Shown here: in pieces, positions 1-10,043 of the stretch | Position numbering within the stretch: position 1 is the stretch's first letter | Layout: every line of letters starts with the position of its first letter | Assembly (NCBI RefSeq): GCF_004167675.1 | Contig: NZ_SEZQ01000013.1 | Strand: one strand, 5' to 3' | Source: Aliivibrio finisterrensis_A | Lineage (GTDB): Bacteria; Pseudomonadota; Gammaproteobacteria; Enterobacterales; Vibrionaceae | Length of the DNA: 64,000 nt | The notes under the pieces: model-generated | What the model saw: the letters and a program-made list of their open reading frames with translations, nothing else | What the model was told of the DNA's origin: nothing | Databases searched by the model: none | Program-made: the position numbers and the translations under genes

Positions 1-1587
<1,587 letters not shown>

Positions 1588-1642
1588 TTATAAATAGATG
1601 ATGTATAAATCGTAGTAAATAACTCTCTGGTAAAAGATATTA

Positions 1643-1656
1643 ACTAAAGTTTTAGT
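1643..1656. promoter_or_regulatory. Candidate EbgR operator, ebgA promoter
   Basis: ACTAAAGTTTTAGT is a perfect 6-2-6 inverted repeat about 86 bases upstream of the ebgA start. Near-copies lie upstream of ebgR (2986-2999) and between galR and ygjH (16145-16158). The presence at ebgR itself suggests EbgR autoregulation; the assignment is inference. Confidence 0.6.
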
Positions 1657-1858
1657 AAAACAAATCGGTAAATTGTTTTACTTTTAACTTGGTCACATAT
1701 TGAACTGAGCTTTGTGAGCTTGGTAACGTTAATAAGAGTTGTAGAAACAATTCATTAACCTTAATTGATTAATAAATAGATAAAATAATCGTGAAGTGAT
1801 GGTGTATTGTGCAGAAATAGAAAAGAGTAGAGTAAATCGTTAAAATTTAGGTGCAAAA

Positions 1859-1885
1859 AAAAGCAGCGTGATAAACGCTGCTTTT
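1859..1885 (-). terminator. Rho-independent terminator of ebgR
   Basis: AAAAGCAGCGT pairs with ACGCTGCTTTT (11 bp, 5-base loop). On the minus strand it is followed by a run of eight T. It lies just past the ebgR stop, so ebgA is probably transcribed separately. Confidence 0.85.
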
Positions 1886-1909
1886 ATTAAAATAAAAAAG
1901 AGTTTTTAG

Positions 1910-2905
1910 TTATTTTTTAGTGGTATCACGCAAGCGTAATTTACTTGGAATATACACACGAACAGGGATCACTCGCTCATCACGGCGGCGTTCAAGCAAT
2001 AAGTTAACACCTTGGCTTCCCATCAGTTCTGAATGAATACGAACGGTAGAGAGAGAAGGGAAGGTAAACTTGGCTGTTGGTATATCATTTACACTGATTA
2101 AGGCAATATCTTCAGGAATACGTAAGCCTTTTTCATGGATAGCACGCAATACACCAATAGCAATAGAGTCAGAAGCAATAAACAGCGCATTTGCATGGTC
2201 GGTTTCTAGCATTGCTTTAGCCAGTTTATAACCTGATGAACTTGAGAAATCACCACGGTATAGATCGGATTCTGAAACTACGCCTTTTAGCTGGCCGTAT
2301 TCTGCAAACACTTCTTCACGAATGTCTGAACAGTTTTCATCATCCTGACCACCAATAAAACCAATGCGTTGATACCCTTGGTTCATGAAATAGTTAATCA
2401 CTTCTTTACTGATACGAGCAAGATCAATATCGACAGAATCAAAGTTTTGCTCGTGATCGGTATAATCAATATAAACAATGTTTTTGCTGATCTTTTGAAT
2501 TGCTTTTAGTTGTTCTTTTGTTTGACGACCAACAAGTAAAATACCATCTACCTTTGGGTTCTTTATCTCTAGGCTGCTTTCATAACTGTTGGTTAATGTG
2601 ATATCAAATTTATCACATTGAGTTTCAATACCATGACGAATCGCAAGGTAGTAAGGGTCATTCACTTCAGTTTCTTGTTTGTAATTATATAAAGCAAGGA
2701 AGTGCAGTTGTTCTTTTGCTACTTGAGGTAAAGCACTGGCCAGTTTACGGGTCGAGCTGGTTTTGTACTCAAGCTTTTCTGCTATCTCGAAAATACGTCG
2801 CTTGGTTTCTTCTTTTACACTTAGCGTTGGATCTTCGTTTAATACACGAGATACGGTTGCCAATGAAACTTCAGCTTCGCTGGCTATTTCCTTTAACGTT
2901 GCCAT
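1910..2905 (-). CDS. ebgR: LacI-family repressor EbgR
   Basis: 331-residue LacI/GalR-family repressor. The N-terminal helix-turn-helix (ATLKEIASEAEVSLATVSRV) and hinge cover about residues 1-60; the periplasmic-binding-protein-like effector domain fills the rest, with the family segment FIASDSIAIGVLRAIHE near residue 245. Similarity to E. coli EbgR is high over the whole length, including NDPYYLAIRHGIETQCDK. It lies upstream of ebgA in the same order as in E. coli, and presumably represses ebgA until a beta-galactoside binds. A candidate operator sits about 80 bases upstream of its own start, suggesting autoregulation. Confidence 0.95.
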   Translation of the reverse strand: MATLKEIASEAEVSLATVSRVLNEDPTLSVKEETKRRIFEIAEKLEYKTSSTRKLASALPQVAKEQLHFLALYNYKQETEVNDPYYLAIRHGIETQCDKFDITLTNSYESSLEIKNPKVDGILLVGRQTKEQLKAIQKISKNIVYIDYTDHEQNFDSVDIDLARISKEVINYFMNQGYQRIGFIGGQDDENCSDIREEVFAEYGQLKGVVSESDLYRGDFSSSSGYKLAKAMLETDHANALFIASDSIAIGVLRAIHEKGLRIPEDIALISVNDIPTAKFTFPSLSTVRIHSELMGSQGVNLLLERRRDERVIPVRVYIPSKLRLRDTTKK

Positions 2906-2985
2906 TCATCCTCCAGCCTTTTATTTATAAATATTCCAGTATGTTACTTAATAAATGGCGATTTTGATACTTAAATATCAATTTT

Positions 2986-2999
2986 ACTAAAGTTTTACC
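2986..2999. promoter_or_regulatory. Candidate EbgR operator, ebgR promoter
   Basis: ACTAAAGTTTTACC matches the ebgA-promoter palindrome at 12 of 14 positions (left half exact, right half degenerate) and lies upstream of the ebgR start. Probably autoregulatory. Confidence 0.5.
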
Positions 3000-3007
3000 C
3001 TGTTTGG

Positions 3008-3799
3008 TTATCGTGATTTTTGATATAAGAATCCAATTGGGGCAATGGCTTGATTAAATAGACGTTTTCTTTGTACTAAAAAAAGCTCAGCAGTGGCAAT
3101 GGCATCAACTAAAGCATGATGAGCAGGGTAGTTAGGCAGTTTATATTGATGCCTAAGAGAGAATAAACGGAAATCTCTCTGGTAGCGATTATGTTGAATT
3201 GTATTTTGCTCGATTCTTAATGTGTCTAACCAAATCATCGGTAGGTTTGGAAGTTGGTGTGACAGAAAGAATTGTTCTAAAAACCGCTGCTCTATTGTCG
3301 CACCATGAACAATTAAAATACTGTTTGGAAGGCTTGTAAAGAACCGCTCCATAGCCTCTTCAATTGAGATCCCCATCTTTTGCTGTTCAGGCAGAATATG
3401 GTGCAATGAGCGCGCGGTTTGATCTATCTCTGAGTCTCCAGACGTTGAGTTTTCTACTGTGGGCTCATTGATTATGTAATGTTGAGCAGTGTTAAGCTTA
3501 ATTGTATTTTTAATAATATGAACCCAGCCGATACTCACAATATGATCGCTTTCTGGGTTTAGCCCTGAGGTTTCAAAATCAACGACAGTAAAGGTCATGT
3601 TATTACTGTCTTCTTTTGGGCTTGGATAAGGGGATTTAAGTAAAACTTGTAAATAATTGGGCAATGTTAGCTCTTGAGTAGCAATTGCTTGCCTCTGTTC
3701 TTTTAAACGATTTAATGGATGACGGTTAGAAAATAGCTCCATCATATGGTGAATGATATTTTTACGCTCTAATAAATTGTCTGACACTTTACACACCAA
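3008..3799 (-). CDS. DEDDh 3'-5' exonuclease, DnaQ-like
   Basis: Putative exonuclease of the DNA polymerase III epsilon/DnaQ superfamily, about 263 residues. Exo I is VVDFETSGL (Asp and Glu near 74 and 76), Exo II is the diverged HGATIEQRFL, where the usual Asp is Glu, and Exo III is HHALVDAIATAELF with the DEDDh His and Asp. About 65 residues precede the nuclease domain. The start is uncertain: TTG 3799 and GTG 3796 overlap the end of the upstream gene by 11 or 8 bases, which suggests translational coupling. This gene paired with a cNMP-CBS-DUF294 gene recurs near solute:sodium symporters in gammaproteobacteria. The substrate is unknown; a role in nucleotide or RNA turnover is as plausible as DNA proofreading. 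Confidence 0.8.
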   Translation of the reverse strand: MVCKVSDNLLERKNIIHHMMELFSNRHPLNRLKEQRQAIATQELTLPNYLQVLLKSPYPSPKEDSNNMTFTVVDFETSGLNPESDHIVSIGWVHIIKNTIKLNTAQHYIINEPTVENSTSGDSEIDQTARSLHHILPEQQKMGISIEEAMERFFTSLPNSILIVHGATIEQRFLEQFFLSHQLPNLPMIWLDTLRIEQNTIQHNRYQRDFRLFSLRHQYKLPNYPAHHALVDAIATAELFLVQRKRLFNQAIAPIGFLYQKSR

Positions 3800-5648
3800 A
3801 CTTCATTTTCATTAGTTCTTGAAAGGTTGACACAATACGGAATGCATCCTTTATATGCTGGCGCTCAAAACTACCAAATAAATCTGGCTGCAATTGGCTA
3901 TCAATGGGTTTTTCATTTTGTATTGCTTGTAATTGGTGCTGAAATCTAAGGCGATTAACGTAATGATAGGTTTCACTAAGGTCTTGGTAAGTGACATCAT
4001 TTAGGACTTTATGTTCATGTAAGAACTCCATTCGTTCATTCGTGTTTAGGGCCGTTCCCCCTTCCATTAATGAATGAATACGAATGAAATCGACCATGCA
4101 AGAGATAGCGGCTTTTTTGATGTTTAATACTTTATTATTATTGCCGTCTTTTTCTAATACCAGATGTTTAAATATCCCCAATGGTGGACGCGATCTCAAG
4201 GTATTACGAAGCATTGCGATAGTAAGTGACATATTTTTACTTACTAATTCATGACGGCAGGCATCAACATTCTCAAATAGCTCTTCATCACCATAAACAG
4301 GACGAATTTCTAAAAATACATTTAGATTAAGCAGTAAATCGTATTCAGGATTAGTACTCCATTTATGATAATATTCCTGCCAAATTTGTGCTTTTTGGCA
4401 CCATTTAGGCGTAGCTGCCATAAAACGACCAGTACATAAGCTGTAATCTAACTCAGAAAGTGCTTTACATACGTACATTGCAAAGTGGTTGAAATAGATT
4501 CTGTCAGATTCTGTCGCACCATCAGAAAGGATGATGGCATTATCTTGATCTGAGGCTAAATGCACTTCGTTTCGAGCATGAGATCCGGCGACTATCCAAG
4601 TGAACTTACAAGGCGGTTGACCAAATTGTTGGATAGCAAGCTCTATCAATCGATAAGTGAAAGCATCGTAAATCATACTCAGTACTTGCCCAATTATGAT
4701 TGGCGATGCATTGCTTTCCATCATGCCCTGGAATACGGCACCGCGTTGTTTTGATAGCTCAATTAAAGTTGCAATTGAATCGGCGTGACGGATCTTATCG
4801 AGTAAAAAGATAGATTGAACGCTATCGTTTTGGATTAAATGCTGTGGAGTGATAAATCCCGTTACTTGTTTTTGATGATTAAGCACCGGAATATTTTGGA
4901 TACTGTGCTTCATCATTAAATGAACTGCGCTCATTACTAGTTCATCTTCATAAACGGTATGGATATCTTGAGTCATGATTGAGCTGATAGGGTCATGCAC
5001 GTTTTTGGCTTGAGCAACAACACGCTTCGTCATGTCTTTGTCGGTAATCATTCCGATTAATGCATTATTTTCATCGACGACAAACGCGCAAGAAACACCA
5101 ATAATATTACGCATTTGGTGAGCGACTTCTTGAATGCTGTCAGTTGGAGACACGATGGCAATTTTTGGGTCGGCAATATCGCTGTTAGGACGAAGATAAT
5201 GTTGATGGGTGTGTCGTTCATTATCTTGTTTTGCATCTTGAGCACGTAAACGTGTTTTTAAACTTAGAGCAAGAGATGAAGTGACCTGAGGGTAAGTATC
5301 AACAGAGGCCATCAGTGACGCGTAATCAAAACGATAAAGAAGTGTGTTCTCTAAAGCAAAAATAGAGTAGCCAAATTCGGTATTATTTTGCTGTAGATTA
5401 AAACCAAAAATGTCTTCTTCTCCTAGCTTGGCTCGGAGGGTTCCATCAAGGTTATTCTGCTGCACAACGCCAGTTCGAATAATATAAAGACGGGTAGCTT
5501 CGTCATCATTCTTGATAGTTTCTTCAGGACTAAGTAATAAAATATCTACGGTCTGAGCAATATCATTAAGTGTCGTTTGAGGTAATAGGTTAAAAGGGTA
5601 AATCGTCTGCAAGAAGGAAACAATGTTAGGGAGGAGTTCATTATTCAT
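3789..5648 (-). CDS. cNMP-binding / CBS-pair / DUF294 nucleotidyltransferase-like signalling protein
   Basis: 619 residues, no membrane segments. Domain order: a cyclic-nucleotide-binding (CAP_ED) domain at about 15-130, two CBS domains at about 160-275, a DUF294 GlnD-like nucleotidyltransferase domain from about 310 with GSHARNEVHLASDQDNAI (the GS-x-D-x-D metal/nucleotide motif), and the DUF294 C-terminal substrate-binding domain at about 480-610. This looks like a sensor of cAMP or adenylates linked to protein nucleotidylylation, but no target is known to me. It overlaps the exonuclease gene downstream by 11 bases (one operon) and follows sglT on the same strand. Homologues often neighbour acetate/solute:Na+ symporters, so a role in controlling symport or carbon use is a reasonable guess. 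Confidence 0.88.
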   Translation of the reverse strand: MNNELLPNIVSFLQTIYPFNLLPQTTLNDIAQTVDILLLSPEETIKNDDEATRLYIIRTGVVQQNNLDGTLRAKLGEEDIFGFNLQQNNTEFGYSIFALENTLLYRFDYASLMASVDTYPQVTSSLALSLKTRLRAQDAKQDNERHTHQHYLRPNSDIADPKIAIVSPTDSIQEVAHQMRNIIGVSCAFVVDENNALIGMITDKDMTKRVVAQAKNVHDPISSIMTQDIHTVYEDELVMSAVHLMMKHSIQNIPVLNHQKQVTGFITPQHLIQNDSVQSIFLLDKIRHADSIATLIELSKQRGAVFQGMMESNASPIIIGQVLSMIYDAFTYRLIELAIQQFGQPPCKFTWIVAGSHARNEVHLASDQDNAIILSDGATESDRIYFNHFAMYVCKALSELDYSLCTGRFMAATPKWCQKAQIWQEYYHKWSTNPEYDLLLNLNVFLEIRPVYGDEELFENVDACRHELVSKNMSLTIAMLRNTLRSRPPLGIFKHLVLEKDGNNNKVLNIKKAAISCMVDFIRIHSLMEGGTALNTNERMEFLHEHKVLNDVTYQDLSETYHYVNRLRFQHQLQAIQNEKPIDSQLQPDLFGSFERQHIKDAFRIVSTFQELMKMKFGV

Positions 5649-5709
5649 ATCGGTTGTGCCTTCTTAGTGTTTAATTTTATTAATGCCTTTTACCTTAAGC
5701 TAGTATTGA

Positions 5710-5774
5710 AGGCTATTCATAGTAATCACAATAAAGCGATAATTACTATGAATAGCCTCATCACAAGATGAGGC
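5710..5774 (-). terminator. Overlapping hairpins downstream of sglT
   Basis: A perfect 17-bp inverted repeat (5710-5726 with 5742-5758, 15-base loop) overlaps a second 8-bp hairpin GCCTCATC/GATGAGGC (5755-5774). They share the GCCT at 5755-5758, so both cannot form fully. They sit between the sglT stop and the next gene on the minus strand. No T-run follows, so they may act as a processing or stabilising structure rather than a classical terminator. Confidence 0.55.
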
Positions 5775-5783
5775 TAGAGAAGA

Positions 5784-7415
5784 TTACCAGAATACTGAGT
5801 ACAGCACTGCAAGAATAATCACAACAACGTAAGCGGCAATATTGAAACTTCGCTCAGTAGTAAACATGGAAGAATCTAATGCGATAGCTTTAGGGTCATC
5901 ATCATGTTCTGAATGACTCAGGCTAGTAAATGCAATCACTGCCATTGTAAATAGAAGTGTGTATAGCATTTGATCCATGAAAGGCATATTTAGTGGCATA
6001 AATTTTAAGAATAGTGCGAATGGAATAGACACTATCACGCCAGTAACTGCGCCTTTACTGTTGGTTTTTTTCCAAAATAAACCTAATAAGAAAACAGCTA
6101 AGATACCTGGGCTAACTAAACCTGTATATTCTTGAATATATTGGAATGCTTGACCAAGATTACTCAGCATTGGTGCAATTAGACAAGCAATGATTAACGC
6201 GACGATAGCGGACATTCGGCCTACATTTACAAGCTTATGATCACCTGTATTTTTCCCTATGTATTCTTTGTAAATATCCATAGTGAAAATCGTGGCGGTT
6301 GAGTTCAGCATTGAAGCCAATGATGAAACAATTGCTGCAGCTAAAGCAGCAAAAACGATACCTTTAAAGCCAACAGGTAAGAATTGAGTTAGCCAAGGAT
6401 AGGCTTTATCGGCATGAGCAAGAGAGGGCATATTTGTTGTTGCTACATTACCAAGCTGTGACATTAATTCTGGTGACGTAGTGATTACATAAGCTGCAAT
6501 ACCCGGAACAACGACAAGGAATGGTACGATTAATTTTAAGAATGCTGCAAAAATAATTCCTTTTTGTGCTTCAGCGATCGATTTTGCCGCTAATGTTCGT
6601 TGAATGATGTATTGGTTAAAGCCCCAGTAATATAGATTGGCAACCCATAAACCACCAATGAGAACCGCAATACCAGGTAAGTTCATATATTGAGGATTAC
6701 TTTGATCTAAGATCATCTCAAAATGTTCTGGTGCAGCTTCAGCCATTTTAGATAAACCGCTGAACCAGCCATCAGCTCCGCCGATAAAGTCTACAGCCAT
6801 ATAAGTGGTTAATAGGCCGCCAAGAATCAAGAAGAAAACTTGTATAACGTCTGTCCAAACAACCGCAGATAGGCCACCGTAAATGGAATAAGCTAATGCA
6901 AATAGAGCTAAACCCAGAATAGAGTACATTAGTGGAATACCAAGGATGGTTTGTAATGCAAGCCCACCTAAATACAGCACAGAGGTTAAGTTTACGAATA
7001 TATATAATGCAATCCAGAATATGGCTAAGATAGTTTTTAAGTTTTTGTTAAAGCGTTTTTCTACAAATTCTGGAATAGTGTAAATGCCTTTATCAATAAA
7101 TATTGGCAGGAAGTACTTACCAACAATAATCAAAGTAATTGCAGCCATCCATTCGTATGAAGCAATAGCTAAACCAATTGAAAAGCCAGAACCTGACATT
7201 CCGATAAACTGTTCAGCTGAAATGTTAGCAGCAATTAATGATGAACCTACTGCCCACCAAGGAAGTGATTTCCCAGCTAGAAAGTATTCTTCTGTACTTT
7301 TTTGAGAGCCTTTTTTATCTCTCGATACCCAGAGACCAACGCCGATAATAATTGCTACATAGAGAGCAAAAACAATGATATCGACAACTCCTAATCCATT
7401 TTCTATATCAGACAT
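5784..7415 (-). CDS. sglT: Sodium/galactose (glucose) symporter SglT
   Basis: Inner-membrane Na+-coupled sugar symporter of the SSS family, near-identical in sequence to Vibrio vSGLT (about 543 residues, 14 transmembrane segments expected). Recognisable stretches are DYFLAGKSLPWWAVG-like (here EEYFLAGKSLPWWAVG), NISAEQFIGMSGSG, and the SSS signature region near SSLASMLNSTATIFTMDIYK. I chose ATG 7415 (MSDIENGLG) because it aligns with the vSGLT N-terminus; the longer frame to 7496 would place the GalR-type operator at 7455-7472 inside coding sequence. It is divergent from galE, with two operators between them, consistent with galactose uptake co-regulated with the Leloir genes. Confidence 0.95.
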   Translation of the reverse strand: MSDIENGLGVVDIIVFALYVAIIIGVGLWVSRDKKGSQKSTEEYFLAGKSLPWWAVGSSLIAANISAEQFIGMSGSGFSIGLAIASYEWMAAITLIIVGKYFLPIFIDKGIYTIPEFVEKRFNKNLKTILAIFWIALYIFVNLTSVLYLGGLALQTILGIPLMYSILGLALFALAYSIYGGLSAVVWTDVIQVFFLILGGLLTTYMAVDFIGGADGWFSGLSKMAEAAPEHFEMILDQSNPQYMNLPGIAVLIGGLWVANLYYWGFNQYIIQRTLAAKSIAEAQKGIIFAAFLKLIVPFLVVVPGIAAYVITTSPELMSQLGNVATTNMPSLAHADKAYPWLTQFLPVGFKGIVFAALAAAIVSSLASMLNSTATIFTMDIYKEYIGKNTGDHKLVNVGRMSAIVALIIACLIAPMLSNLGQAFQYIQEYTGLVSPGILAVFLLGLFWKKTNSKGAVTGVIVSIPFALFLKFMPLNMPFMDQMLYTLLFTMAVIAFTSLSHSEHDDDPKAIALDSSMFTTERSFNIAAYVVVIILAVLYSVFW

Positions 7416-7454
7416 AGCATTAAACCTATCACTTGTTATTTTGATTGAAGCCGG

Positions 7455-7472
7455 ATTGTAAACGTTTACAAT
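7455..7472. promoter_or_regulatory. GalR-type operator, sglT side
   Basis: ATTGTAAACGTTTACAAT is a perfect 18-bp palindrome with the central CG typical of LacI/GalR-family operators. It lies 40 bases upstream of the sglT ATG and 154 bases centre-to-centre from the second copy at 7611-7624. Confidence 0.85.
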
Positions 7473-7610
7473 TCCAAGAGTGGTGATAGACATCACAAAA
7501 TGTTACAGATATAATTAATTTCAAATAAATATTTTAAATTATTGTTTTTTTTATTGTATTGAAGGAGGGAGGTGAAGTGCTTTAAGTGTAGTCGTGATAT
7601 TTTCAATAAG

Positions 7611-7624
7611 TGTAAACGTTTACA
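7611..7624. promoter_or_regulatory. GalR-type operator, galE side
   Basis: TGTAAACGTTTACA is a perfect 14-bp palindrome, 77 bases upstream of the galE ATG. Paired with 7455-7472 it would allow looping between divergent promoters, as GalR does at the E. coli gal operon. Confidence 0.85.
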
Positions 7625-7664
7625 TTTATTTGAAAGTGATCACGATATTATTTTAAATGCACTG

Positions 7665-7682
7665 GTAAACTTTACTAAAATC
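7665..7682. promoter_or_regulatory. Diverged copy of the ACTAAA motif upstream of galE
   Basis: GTAAACTTTACTAAAATC shares TAAAGTTT (other strand) with the EbgR-like sites but has a one-base shorter arm. It would allow EbgR input on galE; evidence is weak. Confidence 0.3.
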
Positions 7683-7700
7683 TAGCAGGAAGAGTTAATC

Positions 7701-8711
7701 ATGAAAGTATTAGTAACAGGCGGAATGGGCTATATCGGTAGCCACACATGTATTCAAATGATTGAAGCAGGCATTGAACCTATCATTTTGGATAACTTGG
7801 GAAACAGCAAAGTCGCAGTGCTTGATCGCATTGAAGCGTTAACTCAAGTTCGTCCTGTCTTTTATCAGGGAGACATTCGTGATGAAGCCTTTTTAGATAG
7901 TATTTTTGCTGAGCATTCTATTTCATCTGTGATCCACTTTGCGGGATTAAAAGCCGTCGGTGAGTCTGTTGCTAAACCTCTAGAGTATTACGACAACAAC
8001 GTTAACGGCTCATTGGTGTTAGCTCGCTCAATGCGAAAAGCGAATGTAAAGAGCATCGTATTTAGCTCATCTGCAACCGTCTATGGCGATCCTGCTATTG
8101 TTCCTATTACTGAGAACTCACCAACTGGCGCAACCACAAATCCTTATGGTCGCAGTAAATACATGGTTGAAGAGTGTTTCTCTGATCTGTTTGATGCAGA
8201 GAACGATTGGAGTATTACCTTACTTCGCTATTTCAATCCAGTAGGTGCACATCCATCTGGCACCATGGGTGAAGACCCACAAGGTATTCCAAATAACTTA
8301 ATGCCATTTATTGCTCAAGTTGCGGTTGGCCGTCGTGAATCACTGTCTGTATTTGGTAATGATTATCCAACACCAGATGGAACAGGCGTTCGTGATTACA
8401 TTCATGTGATGGATTTAGCGGATGGACACATCGCCGCATTAAAAGCGGTGGGTGAAAAATCAGGCCTGCATATTTACAACTTAGGCACGGGTAAAGGCTC
8501 AAGTGTTTTAGAAATGGTTGAGGCATTTGCAGAAGCTTCAGGTAAGCCGGTTCCTTATACCTTGTGTCCACGTCGTGCGGGTGACATTGCTGAATGTTGG
8601 GCAAGTACTGAAAAAGCAGAGAAAGAATTAGGCTGGAAAGCGACTCGTAATGTGATGGAAATGAGCGCGGATACATGGCGTTGGCAGTCGAATAATCCAA
8701 AGGGTTATTAA
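7701..8711 (+). CDS. galE: UDP-glucose 4-epimerase GalE
   Basis: Cytoplasmic NAD-dependent epimerase converting UDP-galactose to UDP-glucose in the Leloir pathway. 336 residues, the usual length. The Rossmann motif GGMGYIGSH is at residues 7-15, the catalytic Ser/Thr region FSSSATVYG near 125, and the YGRSK (YxxxK) motif near 150. ATG 7701 follows a good ribosome site (AGGAAGAG). First gene of galE-galT-galK-galM, divergent from sglT. Confidence 0.97.
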   Translation: MKVLVTGGMGYIGSHTCIQMIEAGIEPIILDNLGNSKVAVLDRIEALTQVRPVFYQGDIRDEAFLDSIFAEHSISSVIHFAGLKAVGESVAKPLEYYDNNVNGSLVLARSMRKANVKSIVFSSSATVYGDPAIVPITENSPTGATTNPYGRSKYMVEECFSDLFDAENDWSITLLRYFNPVGAHPSGTMGEDPQGIPNNLMPFIAQVAVGRRESLSVFGNDYPTPDGTGVRDYIHVMDLADGHIAALKAVGEKSGLHIYNLGTGKGSSVLEMVEAFAEASGKPVPYTLCPRRAGDIAECWASTEKAEKELGWKATRNVMEMSADTWRWQSNNPKGY

Positions 8712-8849
8712 GCGCTAAAAGAGTAGAATTCAGAATTCAGATCAGTCGCAAGCTCCTTGGCAGAGTTCAGAGAAGAGCATGGTTAGAGTGACAAATATAA
8801 GTATCTGGGTTCATGTGTATTTTCTTGAAAAGAATTGAGTATAAAAATT
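8712..8849. repeat. Repeat-like spacer between galE and galT
   Basis: The spacer has a tandem GAATTCAGAATTCAG and the segment TCGCAAGCTC, whose reverse complement (GAGCTTGCGA) reappears in the galT-galK spacer near 9978-9987. Such degenerate segments look like copies of a dispersed intergenic repeat; only these two copies can be compared here. Confidence 0.35.
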
Positions 8850-9899
8850 ATGTCAAATGTTGAGTTTAACCCAGTAGATCATCCGCATCGTCGTTATAAC
8901 CCATTAACGGGTCAGTGGATTTTAGTCTCACCACATCGTGCGAAACGTCCGTGGAGTGGTCAAGATGAAAAACCATCAACGGCTGAATTACCACAATACG
9001 ACAAAGGCTGTTTCTTATGCCCAACCAATGATCGTATCTCTGGTGACACGAATCCAGATTACAAAGGCACTTACGTATTCAGTAATGACTTTGCCGCACT
9101 AATGACGGATTCACCAGAAGCGCCACAATCAACAAATCCGTTATTTAAAACACAAGGTGTTCGAGGATTAAGCCGAGTGATTTGCTTCTCGCCAGATCAC
9201 AGCAAAACCTTACCTGAGCTGCCAGTTGGTCAAATTCGTAATGTGATTGATACATGGAACGATCAAATTGAAGAGTTAGGAAAAGAGTACGTTTGGGTTC
9301 AAGCATTTGAGAACAAAGGCGAGACAATGGGGTGTTCTCAACCGCATCCACACGGTCAAATCTGGGCAAACAGTTTTTTACCAAACGAAATTGAGCGCAA
9401 AGAAAAACATCTTAAAGAATATTACCAAGAACACGGTTCAAACTTGTTGGTTGATTATGTTGAATCAGAACTAAAAGATGGCGAACGTACGGTAGTAGAA
9501 ACAGAACATTGGATTGCTGTTGTCCCTTATTGGGCTGCATGGCCGTTTGAAACCATGCTATTACCAAAAACGCACATTCGCCGCATGAGTGAATTAACGG
9601 ACGAGCAACGTGATGATTTGGCGCTAGCAATCAAAAAGCTAACCAGCCGTTATGACAACTTGTTCCAGTGCTCATTCCCATACTCAATGGGTTGGCATTA
9701 CGCGCCTTTCTTTGAAGAAGGTACTGATGTTGAGCACTGGCAATTACATGCACTGTTTTATCCGCCACTACTGCGCTCTGCATCGGTTCGTAAATTCATG
9801 GTGGGTTACGAAATGTTAGCCGAAAGCCAACGAGATTTAACCGCAGAGCAAGCCGCGCAAAAACTGCGTGATGTGAGCGATGTGCATTATAAGGACTAG
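8850..9899 (+). CDS. galT: Galactose-1-phosphate uridylyltransferase GalT
   Basis: Transfers UMP from UDP-glucose to galactose-1-phosphate (Leloir pathway). About 349 residues, HIT superfamily. The zinc-binding region CFLCP is near residue 50, and the catalytic HPHGQIW motif (from SQPHPHGQ) near 165. I chose ATG 8850 (MSNVEFNPVDHPHRRYN) because E. coli GalT starts at the matching place; an in-frame TTG at 8835 is less likely. Second gene of the gal operon. Confidence 0.96.
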   Translation: MSNVEFNPVDHPHRRYNPLTGQWILVSPHRAKRPWSGQDEKPSTAELPQYDKGCFLCPTNDRISGDTNPDYKGTYVFSNDFAALMTDSPEAPQSTNPLFKTQGVRGLSRVICFSPDHSKTLPELPVGQIRNVIDTWNDQIEELGKEYVWVQAFENKGETMGCSQPHPHGQIWANSFLPNEIERKEKHLKEYYQEHGSNLLVDYVESELKDGERTVVETEHWIAVVPYWAAWPFETMLLPKTHIRRMSELTDEQRDDLALAIKKLTSRYDNLFQCSFPYSMGWHYAPFFEEGTDVEHWQLHALFYPPLLRSASVRKFMVGYEMLAESQRDLTAEQAAQKLRDVSDVHYKD

Positions 9900-10043
9900 G
9901 AACTAGGACGCTTCGCTAAAGGATTCAGGGGTATTTGTTGTGACTATGATATCTAACGAATGTGACCCTGAAACCTGCAAGAGAGCTTGCGACCGACCTG
10001 AAACCTAAAAATAGAATTCCCTACAAATTTTGAGAACAAGACT
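9900..10043. repeat. Repeat-like spacer between galT and galK
   Basis: Contains two near-direct copies of TGAAACCT (preceded by GACC) flanking the small hairpin GCAAG-AGAG-CTTGC, and a longer inverted pair TTCAGGG/CCCTGAA. Resembles a degraded palindromic intergenic repeat; part is inversely repeated in 8712-8849. Confidence 0.35.

Noticed and set aside
8308..8700. 130-codon frame antisense to galE
   Set aside because: Shadow of a strongly conserved gene; no start signal or similarity.
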